Assembly: GCA_900766005.1 (NCBI GenBank)
Contig: CAAFTU010000055.1
Span: forward strand, 1 to 64,000
DNA: 64,000 nucleotides
Direction of reading: 5' to 3'
DNA from: an uncultured Bacteroides sp.
GTDB taxonomy: Bacteria; Bacteroidota; Bacteroidia; Bacteroidales; Bacteroidaceae
Numbering within the stretch: position 1 is the stretch's first letter; the number at the start of each line of letters is the position of its first letter. The position numbers and the translations under genes are program-made. Of this stretch, positions 52,220 to 59,579 are shown one piece after another. Under the pieces are notes generated by a model, which was given only the letters and a program-made list of their open reading frames with translations, ran no database searches and was not told the DNA's origin.

Positions 52220-52385
52220 TGAAGCTAAAAATTAAAAACGGATAAAAACTAAAAACGGATAAAAACAATAAACGGATAAATCAGAAAGCTGTTGAATCAG
52301 AAAGACTTTGAATAAAAAAAGTTGTTGAACTAGAAAGACTTTGAATCAGAAAGAGTCATTCATCAATAATAAAAGAGTCAATTCA
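52220..52385. repeat. Tandem repeats after the porin gene
   Basis: First three or four copies of (A)CTAAAAACGGATAAAAA, then units such as GAATCAGAAAGACTTTGAA and AGAGTCAATTCATCAAT. The 303-bp gap has no gene. Confidence 0.88.
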
Positions 52386-52403
52386 TCAATTGTAATGATA
52401 AGA

Positions 52404-52439
52404 AAAGGGAGATAGCAGCCTAAGCCACTACCTCCCTTT
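52404..52439 (-). terminator. Terminator of the FadL-like gene
   Basis: AAAGGGAGGTAGTGGCTTAG on the minus strand pairs with GGCTGCTATCTCCC; several pairs are G-U and hold only on that strand, so it should act on the leftward message. TTTTC follows. Confidence 0.65.
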
Positions 52440-52504
52440 CCAATTACATTACTAACGTTATAATTGAGCTATGGAGTTTTCGAACGCTCAAAAAGTTCCA
52501 CCAA

Positions 52505-53947
52505 TTAAAATTTGTAATTCACACTTACACCAAACACCTTGTTTGTGCGGCCATATACATCCTGATCGCCATCCACGGGCTGTTTCATTGAAACAAGCAT
52601 ATCCTTACGCGGCTGTTCCTTCGTATAATCGCTATATTTCGACCAGAAATAAGCCACATCCACGCTCAGCGCTTTCGTCAGGTTCAGGCGAGCACCGAAG
52701 CCCAGTGAGTAAGAGTCGCAAGAGAAGCTTGTATCACCTTGGAACTCATCGCTCAATCCGTAGTTGGTTTTCTGAAAACCACCGCTGACAGTCATGAACT
52801 TATCGATGTCCCATTCTACACCTGCCAGGTATTCGTGTGTGCCGTGCTTGAGGTAGTTTTCCTTGCCTCCAGCCATACCGGCATGCTTATCGTCGAAGAA
52901 GTGGTACTCTACCGATGCACGCAGGCAAGGCAGAAACTCATAGCCGGCAGCTACAGAAAAGAAAGCCGGAATATCGCTCGGAGTGTTTACACCATCCTTA
53001 AACGGAGCCATGAAAGGCTCTGCACCTTGTGGATAGTTCAGCGTACGAGTATCGTTCTCAATGTTCATATTGGCTTTGAATTCATATTTGGCAGCCAAGT
53101 TCAACTTGCCGAACTTCACGTCTACACCCAAGATAGGAGTCAATCCCCAACCGGTCTGGTCGCAGTCCAAATCGATTTTTGAATCATCCAGTTTCTTCAT
53201 CATTTCTCCTGCTTTCTGAGAAACCACTTGTTGAGCCTGCTCCAATGGTATACCGCCTTGTACCAGCTGTCCAATCATGTCCTGCACCAGCTTGTCGGCC
53301 ACTCCGTCTTTCAGCGAAATGTTCAAGAAACCCTTGTAACCGCCAGTGAAATAATTCATACGTGCACCCACATATACGGCGATATGGTCGTTGATCTTAC
53401 GGCTCAACCCCAGTTGGGCACCGAAAATATACTGACGACCTTCCATAGCTGAATTGATATTATACATGGAAGGCTTCAAACGACCCATGCTTTCTTTCGT
53501 TACCATGCCGATAGCTCCTGCATCAAACATCGGAAGACCGCGGTCGAAAGAGGCTTTACCGCCACCGCCGGTAATAGAGAAGGCACCCGATACAGCCCAT
53601 TTGCCTGTTTTCCACACACCATGGAAAGAAGGAATCACCGGAGCAGAAGCCTTACCTTCATAGTTGCGGGTAGAGTTTTTGCCGTCCATAGTCCACAGCG
53701 AACTTGTAGCATCAATCATACGTTTCTGGAAAGCACTTTGTACGGTCAGAGAAAGCTGAACACCGTCTTTCGGAAGGAATGCCAAACCGGCAGGATTGTA
53801 ATATACACCGTCTACATCAATAGAAGCGCCACGCGCAACCATGCGCAAATAGGTAGCATGTTGATTGGTATTTGTTAAATAATCACCAGCAAAAGTTGGA
53901 ATTGAAACGATTAACATCACCAATCCAATCAATGAAATTTTTCTCAT
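52505..53947 (-). CDS. OmpP1/FadL-family outer-membrane protein
   Basis: A 480-residue outer-membrane protein. The signal peptide ends FAGD (around 22). The NTNQHATYLRMVARGASID segment and the YNPAGLAFLPKDG hatch (around 50-62) are FadL marks, followed by a barrel ending VFGVSVNYKF. FadL proteins let long-chain fatty acids or other hydrophobic molecules pass the outer membrane. A -7 element TACCTTTG (complement of 53975-53982) precedes it. Confidence 0.93.
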   Translation of the reverse strand: MRKISLIGLVMLIVSIPTFAGDYLTNTNQHATYLRMVARGASIDVDGVYYNPAGLAFLPKDGVQLSLTVQSAFQKRMIDATSSLWTMDGKNSTRNYEGKASAPVIPSFHGVWKTGKWAVSGAFSITGGGGKASFDRGLPMFDAGAIGMVTKESMGRLKPSMYNINSAMEGRQYIFGAQLGLSRKINDHIAVYVGARMNYFTGGYKGFLNISLKDGVADKLVQDMIGQLVQGGIPLEQAQQVVSQKAGEMMKKLDDSKIDLDCDQTGWGLTPILGVDVKFGKLNLAAKYEFKANMNIENDTRTLNYPQGAEPFMAPFKDGVNTPSDIPAFFSVAAGYEFLPCLRASVEYHFFDDKHAGMAGGKENYLKHGTHEYLAGVEWDIDKFMTVSGGFQKTNYGLSDEFQGDTSFSCDSYSLGFGARLNLTKALSVDVAYFWSKYSDYTKEQPRKDMLVSMKQPVDGDQDVYGRTNKVFGVSVNYKF

Positions 53948-54112
53948 CTAAAACACTTTTTAATAATTCGGGCACAAAGGTACAACAAAATTGCACACGC
54001 GCTAATTATTTGTGCAGAAATTTTCATTTAAAACCCTTTTTACCCGTTTTTATGCATTATTTTAATTGAAAAACAAATAGTTTCTCTTGAAACAATCTAT
54101 CAGCATACATTA

Positions 54113-54152
54113 ATATATAGACTGATACGTTGCCGCAATATATAGACTGATA
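54113..54152. repeat. Direct repeat in the FadL-DUF4468 gap
   Basis: ATATATAGACTGATA occurs at 54113-54127 and 54138-54152. The 463-bp gap is AT-rich, has no gene, and carries a -7 element TATATTTG at 54303-54310 for the DUF4468 gene. Confidence 0.8.
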
Positions 54153-54355
54153 TGATGCTGCTACATGGATGAGAGGCAAAACGGGGGCGGTTCAAAACCT
54201 AACATGCTGAAATGAGTATGCATGTTTCTTCATTTTTAAGGATAGAAAGAGCGATTTATGTAATATTGACCTATCTGCAAAGCATAGAATAAAAAAAACT
54301 GCTATATTTGCGCCTATACATGTGGAATTATCCAACAGCACATGCCCAAAAGGTA

Positions 54356-54415
54356 TTTATCTGTAAATACATTTATTATAAAGAATTTATCTATAAACAC
54401 ATTTATTATTATGAA
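54356..54415. repeat. 30-bp tandem duplication reaching the DUF4468 start codon
   Basis: TTTATCTGTAAATACATTTA.. (54356-54385) is followed directly by TTTATCTATAAACACATTTA.. (54386-54415). The second copy carries the ATG at 54411-54413. In frame, an upstream ATG at 54342 could add 23 residues, but these would only encode the repeat. Confidence 0.9.
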
Positions 54416-55583
54416 TAAACTGACAATTCTGTTTCTTGCTCTGCTCCTGGCCTTGCCCATGGCGATGAAAGCAGAAACAGCCAAAGAAAAAAGAGATGAC
54501 TCCAGATATCTTGCAGGAGCCGTGCCCGAAGTAGATGGAAAAGTGGTGTTTTCAAAAGAATTCCAGATTCCGGGAATGAGCCGGGAGGAAATCTACAACA
54601 CCCTCATGCAGTGGATGACCGAACGACTGAAAGAAAACGGCAACACAAACAGCCGCGTGGTCTACACCAACAAGGAACAGGGCACGATTGCCGGCATCGG
54701 CGAAGAGTGGATTGTTTTCAGCTCCAGTGCCCTCTCGCTGGACCGCACGCTTATCAATTATCAGCTGACAGTTACTGCCAAGACAGGAAGCTGCCTGGTG
54801 GAACTAGAGAAAATCCGCTTTACGTATCGCGAAACGGAAAAATACAAGGCTGAAGAATGGATTACAGACAAATATGCACTGAACAAGGCCAAAACAAAAC
54901 TAATCCGCGGACTGGCTAAATGGCGCAGAAATACGGTGGACTTTGCCGATGATGCGTTCATGGATGTAGCGGTGGCCTTCGGAGCGAAAGATACCCGTCC
55001 GAGAGTGGAAAGCAAGAAAAAGAAGAAAGAGGAGGAAGAAAAACTGGTGCCCGACTACGTTACAGCTGCCGGTCCGATTGTAATCGGTGCTGCCGACAAG
55101 CAAACTGAAGTGAAGGTGGCTGCAGCAGAGCCTGCTCAACAGGTGAACAATGCAAACAATGCAAGCAATACACAAGTGAACGCTGCGCAAAAGAACAAGG
55201 TTTCTGCTGAAATGCCTGCATATATTGAAGTGGACTTGAAGCAAATTCCGGGTAATGTATATGCACTCATGGGCAGCAGCACGCTGGTAATCAGCATCGG
55301 AAAGGATGCTTTCAACATGACCAACATGACGGCCAACGCCGGTGGTGCACTGGGTTATCAGTCGGGTAAAGCCGTGGCCTACTGCACGCTTTCTGCCGAA
55401 CAGCCTTATGAAGCTATCGAAAAAGCCGACAGCTACAAACTGAAACTGTACGATTCAAAACAGCCTAACAGCGAACCGCTGGTAATCATAGAATGTAAGA
55501 AGTTGCCTGCTGGAGCCACTCCCCAGGCCGGACAACCCCGTACGTATGTAGGCGAAATCATCAAACTGCTGATGAAAAAATAA
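54411..55583 (+). CDS. DUF4468 domain-containing exported protein
   Basis: A 390-residue protein. The start at 54411 gives a signal peptide (1-20, ending AMKAE). The DUF4468 domain (around 35-150) begins with GKVVFSKEFQIPGMSREEIYN. A Lys/Glu-rich linker (around 200-215) and an Ala/Asn/Gln-rich stretch (around 235-275) follow, then a second, unnamed domain (around 275-390). Function of the family is unknown; it is frequent in Bacteroidales. A terminator follows at 55786-55828. Confidence 0.88.
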   Translation: MNKLTILFLALLLALPMAMKAETAKEKRDDSRYLAGAVPEVDGKVVFSKEFQIPGMSREEIYNTLMQWMTERLKENGNTNSRVVYTNKEQGTIAGIGEEWIVFSSSALSLDRTLINYQLTVTAKTGSCLVELEKIRFTYRETEKYKAEEWITDKYALNKAKTKLIRGLAKWRRNTVDFADDAFMDVAVAFGAKDTRPRVESKKKKKEEEEKLVPDYVTAAGPIVIGAADKQTEVKVAAAEPAQQVNNANNASNTQVNAAQKNKVSAEMPAYIEVDLKQIPGNVYALMGSSTLVISIGKDAFNMTNMTANAGGALGYQSGKAVAYCTLSAEQPYEAIEKADSYKLKLYDSKQPNSEPLVIIECKKLPAGATPQAGQPRTYVGEIIKLLMKK

Positions 55584-55589
55584 ATTGAG

Positions 55590-55785
55590 CTGCCAAGTTA
55601 GCTGACAAAGAGAGCAATTCGCTGATAAAAGAAAAGCTCACTAAAACAGAAAAACCTACTAAAACGGAACAGCTCGATGATCGGAACAGCCCGATAAAAA
55701 AGAAAGTTTGATCAAGAAAAAGTTTGATCAAAAAAAATTAGTTCAATCAAAAGAAAGTTTGATTAAAAGAAAACTTGATTAAAAG
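55590..55785. repeat. Repeats downstream of the DUF4468 gene
   Basis: Series of short drifting units: CACTAAAACAGAAAAAC, GATCGGAACAGCCCGAT and AAAGTTTGATCAA / AAAGTTTGATTAA (four copies). No gene is seen. Confidence 0.85.
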
Positions 55786-55828
55786 AAAAATCCACTCTGA
55801 ACTTAATTTGTCAAGAGTGGATTTTTTT
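55786..55828 (+). terminator. Terminator after the DUF4468 gene
   Basis: AATCCACTCT (55789-55798) pairs with AGAGTGGATT (55814-55823), followed by TTTTT and preceded by AAAAA, so it may work both ways. Confidence 0.85.
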
Positions 55829-55847
55829 ATTTCTAATTCTTGCTCTT

Positions 55848-55926
55848 ATTTTCAATTCCAGTTTTACTGCAGTTCAATTCCAGTTTTACTGAGGTTCAAA
55901 TTCCAGCTTTGCTGCAGTTCCAATAA
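55848..55926. repeat. Tandem repeat before the heparinase-like gene end
   Basis: Three copies of a 22-23 bp unit like TTCAATTCCAGTTTTACTGCAG, between the DUF4468 terminator and the stop of the heparinase-like gene. Confidence 0.88.
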
Positions 55927-55938
55927 CGGGAAACGATT

Positions 55939-57753
55939 TTATTTTTTCCGGCTACTCATTCTCACCACAATCTTTCCGTGCCCGTCGGTCCATCTACATT
56001 TAGCCTCCAGCATCGTAAAACCGCTGATCGGACGCTCTCGCTTGTCCCAGTTGGCTGCCGGATACGTTTCAAACACAGCATCGGCAGGCGATACAATCGT
56101 CAGATAGAAATGCTTGCCGTCCTGCATTAGATGCGCCTCATTCCCATTCACTTCCACTTCTGCACAGGTAGTGGCCATCCAGGAAACCACCGACGAAGGA
56201 TGAACGAGCTTCACCTCATCCTCCACTTCCATGGTGCAGTCGTCTGTCAGCGTAAACGTACGGAAGACGGCAGAAGCCTGCTCTTTATATAAGGAAGTCA
56301 TATCCAGCTTCACCGAAGGAGTGGACGACTGCGGATCTTCTTCACACACAAAGGCCTCTCCTGCCGAATACTGGATTTTCCCGTCGATACTGAGCGTGTT
56401 GTGCGCCAGATTCGTATTGCGAAAATAATGCCAACGCTGTCCGGCAGGTTTATAATCCCAAAAGCCGGGCAATGCGTAATCATCGGCTCCCATATCTTCG
56501 GTCCAGCACACTCCCTCGCTCTCTATCAGAAACGTACCGCAATCGAGCTGCTGGTGAGCCTGCATCGGCTCTCCTCCCTTAGCAATGAGAAACACAGCCC
56601 CCTTCTTCTGCCGATTGCCGTTGAACACGATGATGTCATTGATGGTATTGTGATACACCTCCATCGCAGGCAGCCGGTTTTCCTGGGCAGGTTCCGCCTC
56701 ATCATACCAAGGCAAAGCAAGGAAGAAGAGCTGATTGACCCGCTTGTCGGTCTGAATCACCTTGCTGATTTCATTGCGATACCAGGCAGCCACTTCGGGA
56801 TGCTCATAAAAACGGCTGAAGAAGAAATAAGCAGGCGTGTTTTGCGGGTCGGTACCCGCATTGGCAAAGTTGAACACACGGCCGGAAGGAGTCAGCGTAC
56901 GCTTACTGTAGAGCGCCGTGCGGTCCAAGCCCGACAGCCGGGCAATTCCTCCCCTGCCCTCATCGTTGTCGGCCACCGCCTTCAAATAAAGCGACAGATA
57001 GCCGGCCGTATAGCCCCAGTAAGCCGGTCCCTCATAACACACGCCGTCGGGAGCAAAATGGTGCAAGCAGCGGGGCATATAGCGCGCACTACCTTCCAAC
57101 ACCTCCTCCAGCTCCTCCGGATAATCCTCGGCCACCGCCAAGGCAGCCATCAGCATCCCCGTGTTGCACACCACGTTCCAGTTGGTCTCGCGCTTCGCCC
57201 AGCTGTTGGAATCGCCCGTGGCATACTCCTGCAGCACACGCTTCACCGCCCGCTGATACAGGCAGTCTTTCACCACGGTGCGCGTAGATAGCGGCAAAGC
57301 CTCATACAGCCAGTCGTAGGCAACGGCTACCGCCGTCGCCATTTCGGCATTGTCCAGATAATGCTCAGGATGCCAGTCGGGATAATCACATACCCAAAGG
57401 AGTGTCCGGTTGGCCGCATCCAGGTATTTCTTATCACCATAGAGGCGGTAGGCCAACGACAAAGTGCCCAACCGGTAGACATAAGCCCGGGAAGTCCACA
57501 GCAATGCCCCGTAGCGGTCGAGTTCATAGGGAATCTGCGGCGTATCGACCAGCGAATCGGCCGTATGCTTCAAGTAAGCCGCCAAACCGGCTGCTCCCTC
57601 ATGATGAGCTATCAGCTGCCTTACCCGCTGTTCCTCACCGGCCGTGAACAGCAGCCGCGGATGGGCAGGCAGAAAACGCGACTGCGCCCGCAAACTTCCT
57701 CCAGCCAGCCAACCGGCCAGCAAGATACACACGCACATGCACACAAAGCGCAT
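55939..57753 (-). CDS. Heparinase II/III-like polysaccharide lyase
   Basis: A roughly 604-residue exported protein. The start at 57753 (MRFVCMCVCILLAG) gives a signal peptide at the N-terminus; a longer reading to 57942 would first translate a tandem repeat. The alpha/alpha-toroid part (around 30-340) has TNWNVVCNTGMLMAALA and CYEGPAYWGYTAGY, typical of the heparinase II/III family, with the catalytic Tyr/His region there. The beta-sandwich part (around 370-600) has RNTNLAHNTLSIDG. Likely acts on acidic glycans in the periplasm. No PUL genes stand beside it; a sulfatase lies 5 kb away. Confidence 0.85.
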   Translation of the reverse strand: MRFVCMCVCILLAGWLAGGSLRAQSRFLPAHPRLLFTAGEEQRVRQLIAHHEGAAGLAAYLKHTADSLVDTPQIPYELDRYGALLWTSRAYVYRLGTLSLAYRLYGDKKYLDAANRTLLWVCDYPDWHPEHYLDNAEMATAVAVAYDWLYEALPLSTRTVVKDCLYQRAVKRVLQEYATGDSNSWAKRETNWNVVCNTGMLMAALAVAEDYPEELEEVLEGSARYMPRCLHHFAPDGVCYEGPAYWGYTAGYLSLYLKAVADNDEGRGGIARLSGLDRTALYSKRTLTPSGRVFNFANAGTDPQNTPAYFFFSRFYEHPEVAAWYRNEISKVIQTDKRVNQLFFLALPWYDEAEPAQENRLPAMEVYHNTINDIIVFNGNRQKKGAVFLIAKGGEPMQAHQQLDCGTFLIESEGVCWTEDMGADDYALPGFWDYKPAGQRWHYFRNTNLAHNTLSIDGKIQYSAGEAFVCEEDPQSSTPSVKLDMTSLYKEQASAVFRTFTLTDDCTMEVEDEVKLVHPSSVVSWMATTCAEVEVNGNEAHLMQDGKHFYLTIVSPADAVFETYPAANWDKRERPISGFTMLEAKCRWTDGHGKIVVRMSSRKK

Positions 57754-57774
57754 CAACGCCGTATGATTCTTCCG

Positions 57775-57835
57775 ATACTCCCGATACTCCGGATACTCCC
57801 GATATTCACGATACTTCGGATATTCAGCATTCCTT
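57775..57835. repeat. Tandem repeat in front of the heparinase-like gene
   Basis: Five drifting copies of a 9-15 bp unit like CGATACTCCCGATACTCCGG. If translated it would give REYREYPEYREY, but it more probably lies in the leader. Confidence 0.85.
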
Positions 57836-57959
57836 ATACAACACATTATCCTTCCGTTTTTTTGTTTATGCGCTGGAGTGGTCATTCCCCAACGCCCGTT
57901 CATTTTATGCTGCGCAAAATTAGGGTGTCCCTCCCCGGACATGCCGCGGCAGGAAGCGG

Positions 57960-58148
57960 CTACTTATTCTTATGTCTGTTGGCTCTTTTCCGACGAATCT
58001 CCGCCTTCATCTTGGCTGCGCCCGAACCATGCTGTCCGCGGATGTAAGTAGCCTTTTTCGCCTTCGTTTTCACTTTTTCTTCTCCCTTAGGCTTGTCTTT
58101 CTTACCTTTAAAGACGATGCCTCCCATAATTGCCTCTTCGATACTCAT
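57960..58148 (-). CDS. Small basic protein of unknown function
   Basis: A 62-residue protein with about one third Lys and Arg (GKKDKPKGEEKVKTKAKKA, MKAEIRRKRANRHKNK). The start at 58148 (MSIEEAIMGG) is preferred; a Met seven codons later is possible. The tail could bind RNA or the ribosome. I do not recognise a family. It is divergent from the methyltransferase gene. Before it lies a run of short ACATTATTATTC-type units (58165-58200). Confidence 0.6.
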   Translation of the reverse strand: MSIEEAIMGGIVFKGKKDKPKGEEKVKTKAKKATYIRGQHGSGAAKMKAEIRRKRANRHKNK

Positions 58149-58207
58149 ACAATAAACAGTCTTAACATTTACATTATTACTCACATTATTATTCACATTT
58201 TCAGCCA

Positions 58208-58243
58208 CAAAGATAATTCTTTTCTCCGTTTTTTCTATCTTTG
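58208..58243. promoter_or_regulatory. Back-to-back -7 elements of a divergent promoter
   Basis: CAAAGATA (58208-58215; TATCTTTG on the minus strand) and TATCTTTG (58236-58243) face outward, 20 bp apart. Each occupies about the -33 place of the other, so the two messages (small basic protein and methyltransferase) may exclude each other. No TTTG -33 boxes are seen. Confidence 0.45.
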
Positions 58244-58269
58244 TCCTCCAAAACAATACATAAGCATCT

Positions 58270-59001
58270 ATGACAACAACCATTCTATCAGCAGAAAAAG
58301 ACCCGATGGGAGCCGCCATTTCCGATTATTTCAATCATCAGAGAGCCCACCGGCTACGGGTGTTTTCTTCTCAGTTTGACGAAGACGAGATTCCGGTAAG
58401 CGAACTGTTCCGCAACGCACGGACCATGCCTCTTTTGGAGCGTACGGCTCTCCAACTGGCTACAGGCCGCATCCTGGATGTGGGTGCCGGAAGCGGATGC
58501 CACTCCCTGGCCCTGCAGGAAATGGGCAAGGAAGTCTGCGCCATCGACATCTCTCCCCTGTCGGTTGAAGTCATGCAGCAAAGAGGGGTGAAAGATGCGC
58601 GCCTCGTCAATCTCTTCGACGAGACCTTCACGGAAACATTCGACACCCTCTTGATGCTGATGAACGGATCGGGCATTATCGGCACACTGAACCAGATGCC
58701 TGCTTTCTTCCAACGCATGAAGCGCCTGCTGCGCCCCGGAGGCTGCATCCTTATGGATTCGAGCGATTTGCGCTACCTCTTTGAAGAGGAAGACGGAAGC
58801 ATGCTGATCGACCTGGCCGGCGATTATTACGGAGAGGTAGATTTTCAGATGCAATACAAGGAGGTGAAAGGTGAACCGTTTGACTGGCTTTATGTGGACT
58901 TCCAGACACTGAGCCTCTATGCTGCCGAATGCGGATTCAAAGCCGAACTGGTGAAAGAAGGCAAACACTATGATTATTTGGCCAAACTGACCATCGCTTA
59001 A
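58270..59001 (+). CDS. Class I SAM-dependent methyltransferase
   Basis: A 243-residue soluble enzyme. SAM motif I is ILDVGAGSGCHSLAL (around 72-86), motif II VCAIDISPLSVEVM, motif III LLRPGGCILMDSSD (around 155). The substrate cannot be told from sequence; a small-molecule acceptor is as likely as a macromolecule. It ends in a terminator (59010-59042) and precedes a tRNA gene. Confidence 0.88.
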   Translation: MTTTILSAEKDPMGAAISDYFNHQRAHRLRVFSSQFDEDEIPVSELFRNARTMPLLERTALQLATGRILDVGAGSGCHSLALQEMGKEVCAIDISPLSVEVMQQRGVKDARLVNLFDETFTETFDTLLMLMNGSGIIGTLNQMPAFFQRMKRLLRPGGCILMDSSDLRYLFEEEDGSMLIDLAGDYYGEVDFQMQYKEVKGEPFDWLYVDFQTLSLYAAECGFKAELVKEGKHYDYLAKLTIA

Positions 59002-59009
59002 ACGGGCTG

Positions 59010-59042
59010 AAAGCGCATTTTCAGAAAAAAATGCGCTTTTTT
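59010..59042 (+). terminator. Terminator after the methyltransferase
   Basis: AAAGCGCATTTT pairs with AAAATGCGCTTT (stem with short loop), followed by T residues. Confidence 0.85.
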
Positions 59043-59063
59043 GAAAAAAAAATGCCCGAAATG

Positions 59064-59094
59064 TTTGCAGCATTAAAATATATTCGTACCTTTG
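59064..59094 (+). promoter_or_regulatory. tRNA-Thr promoter
   Basis: TTTG (59064-59067) and TACCTTTG (59087-59094), spacer 19 bp, exact consensus. It stands 20 bp before the first base of the tRNA. Confidence 0.9.
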
Positions 59095-59114
59095 CAACCG
59101 CAAAACAGAAACAA

Positions 59115-59188
59115 GCCTCTTTAGCTCAGTTGGCCAGAGCACGTGATTTGTAATCTCGGGGTCGTTGGTTCGAATCCGACAAGAGGCT
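59115..59188 (+). tRNA. tRNA-Thr (anticodon TGT)
   Basis: A 74-nt cloverleaf: acceptor GCCTCTT with AAGAGGC, D arm GCTC/GAGC, anticodon loop TTTGTAA giving TGT (reads ACA), T arm GTTGG-TTCGAAT-CCGAC, discriminator T. No CCA is encoded. Promoter and terminator (59195-59231) flank it closely, so it is transcribed alone. Confidence 0.95.
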
Positions 59189-59194
59189 CAAAAG

Positions 59195-59231
59195 AAACTC
59201 CTTTCATCAAAAGATGTTGGGAGTTTTTTTT
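59195..59231 (+). terminator. Terminator after tRNA-Thr
   Basis: AAACTCC (59195-59201) pairs with GGAGTTT (59220-59226) and leads into a run of eight T. Confidence 0.85.
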
Positions 59232-59288
59232 ATTCTATCTGCTTCATAAAGCTCCACACTGACCTCCCGTTCTCCGCATCCGCTGCAT

Positions 59289-59360
59289 AAACCACCCCGG
59301 TGGTTTAAGTAATTCACCCGGGTGGTTCAGGTGGCCCACCCGGGTGGTTTATCTGAACCA
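59289..59360. repeat. Three GC-rich palindromes with CCCGGG/CCCCGG cores
   Basis: AAACCACC-CC-GGTGGTTT (59289-59306), CACCCGGGTG (59315-59324) and CCACCCGGGTGG (59336-59347) are spaced by 8-11 bp, then ACCAC. They stand out in composition. The gap 59232-59475 has no other feature. Confidence 0.85.
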
Positions 59361-59483
59361 CGACGATGAATCAACAGCAAATGCCCTTATTTACCCGCCA
59401 AAAGGGCATAAACACCGCCACTCCAACGCCCCGGCAACTTAAACAAACACACGCATGAAAAGAAACAAAAAACCTGATAGAAA

Positions 59484-59521
59484 AATCGGGCATAGCTGCC
59501 TTATCAGCAACTTGCCCGATT
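59484..59521 (-). terminator. Terminator of ffh
   Basis: AATCGGGCA (59484-59492) pairs with TGCCCGATT (59513-59521); on the minus strand TTTTTC follows. Confidence 0.85.
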
Positions 59522-59579
59522 CTTCCACCAAGTTTAATTCAAATGGATTATAATAGTTATTTTTGGCTTATCAGTCTGC

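Noticed and set aside
59115..59360. Integrated element at tRNA-Thr
   Set aside because: No integrase, no duplicated tRNA end and only housekeeping genes around.
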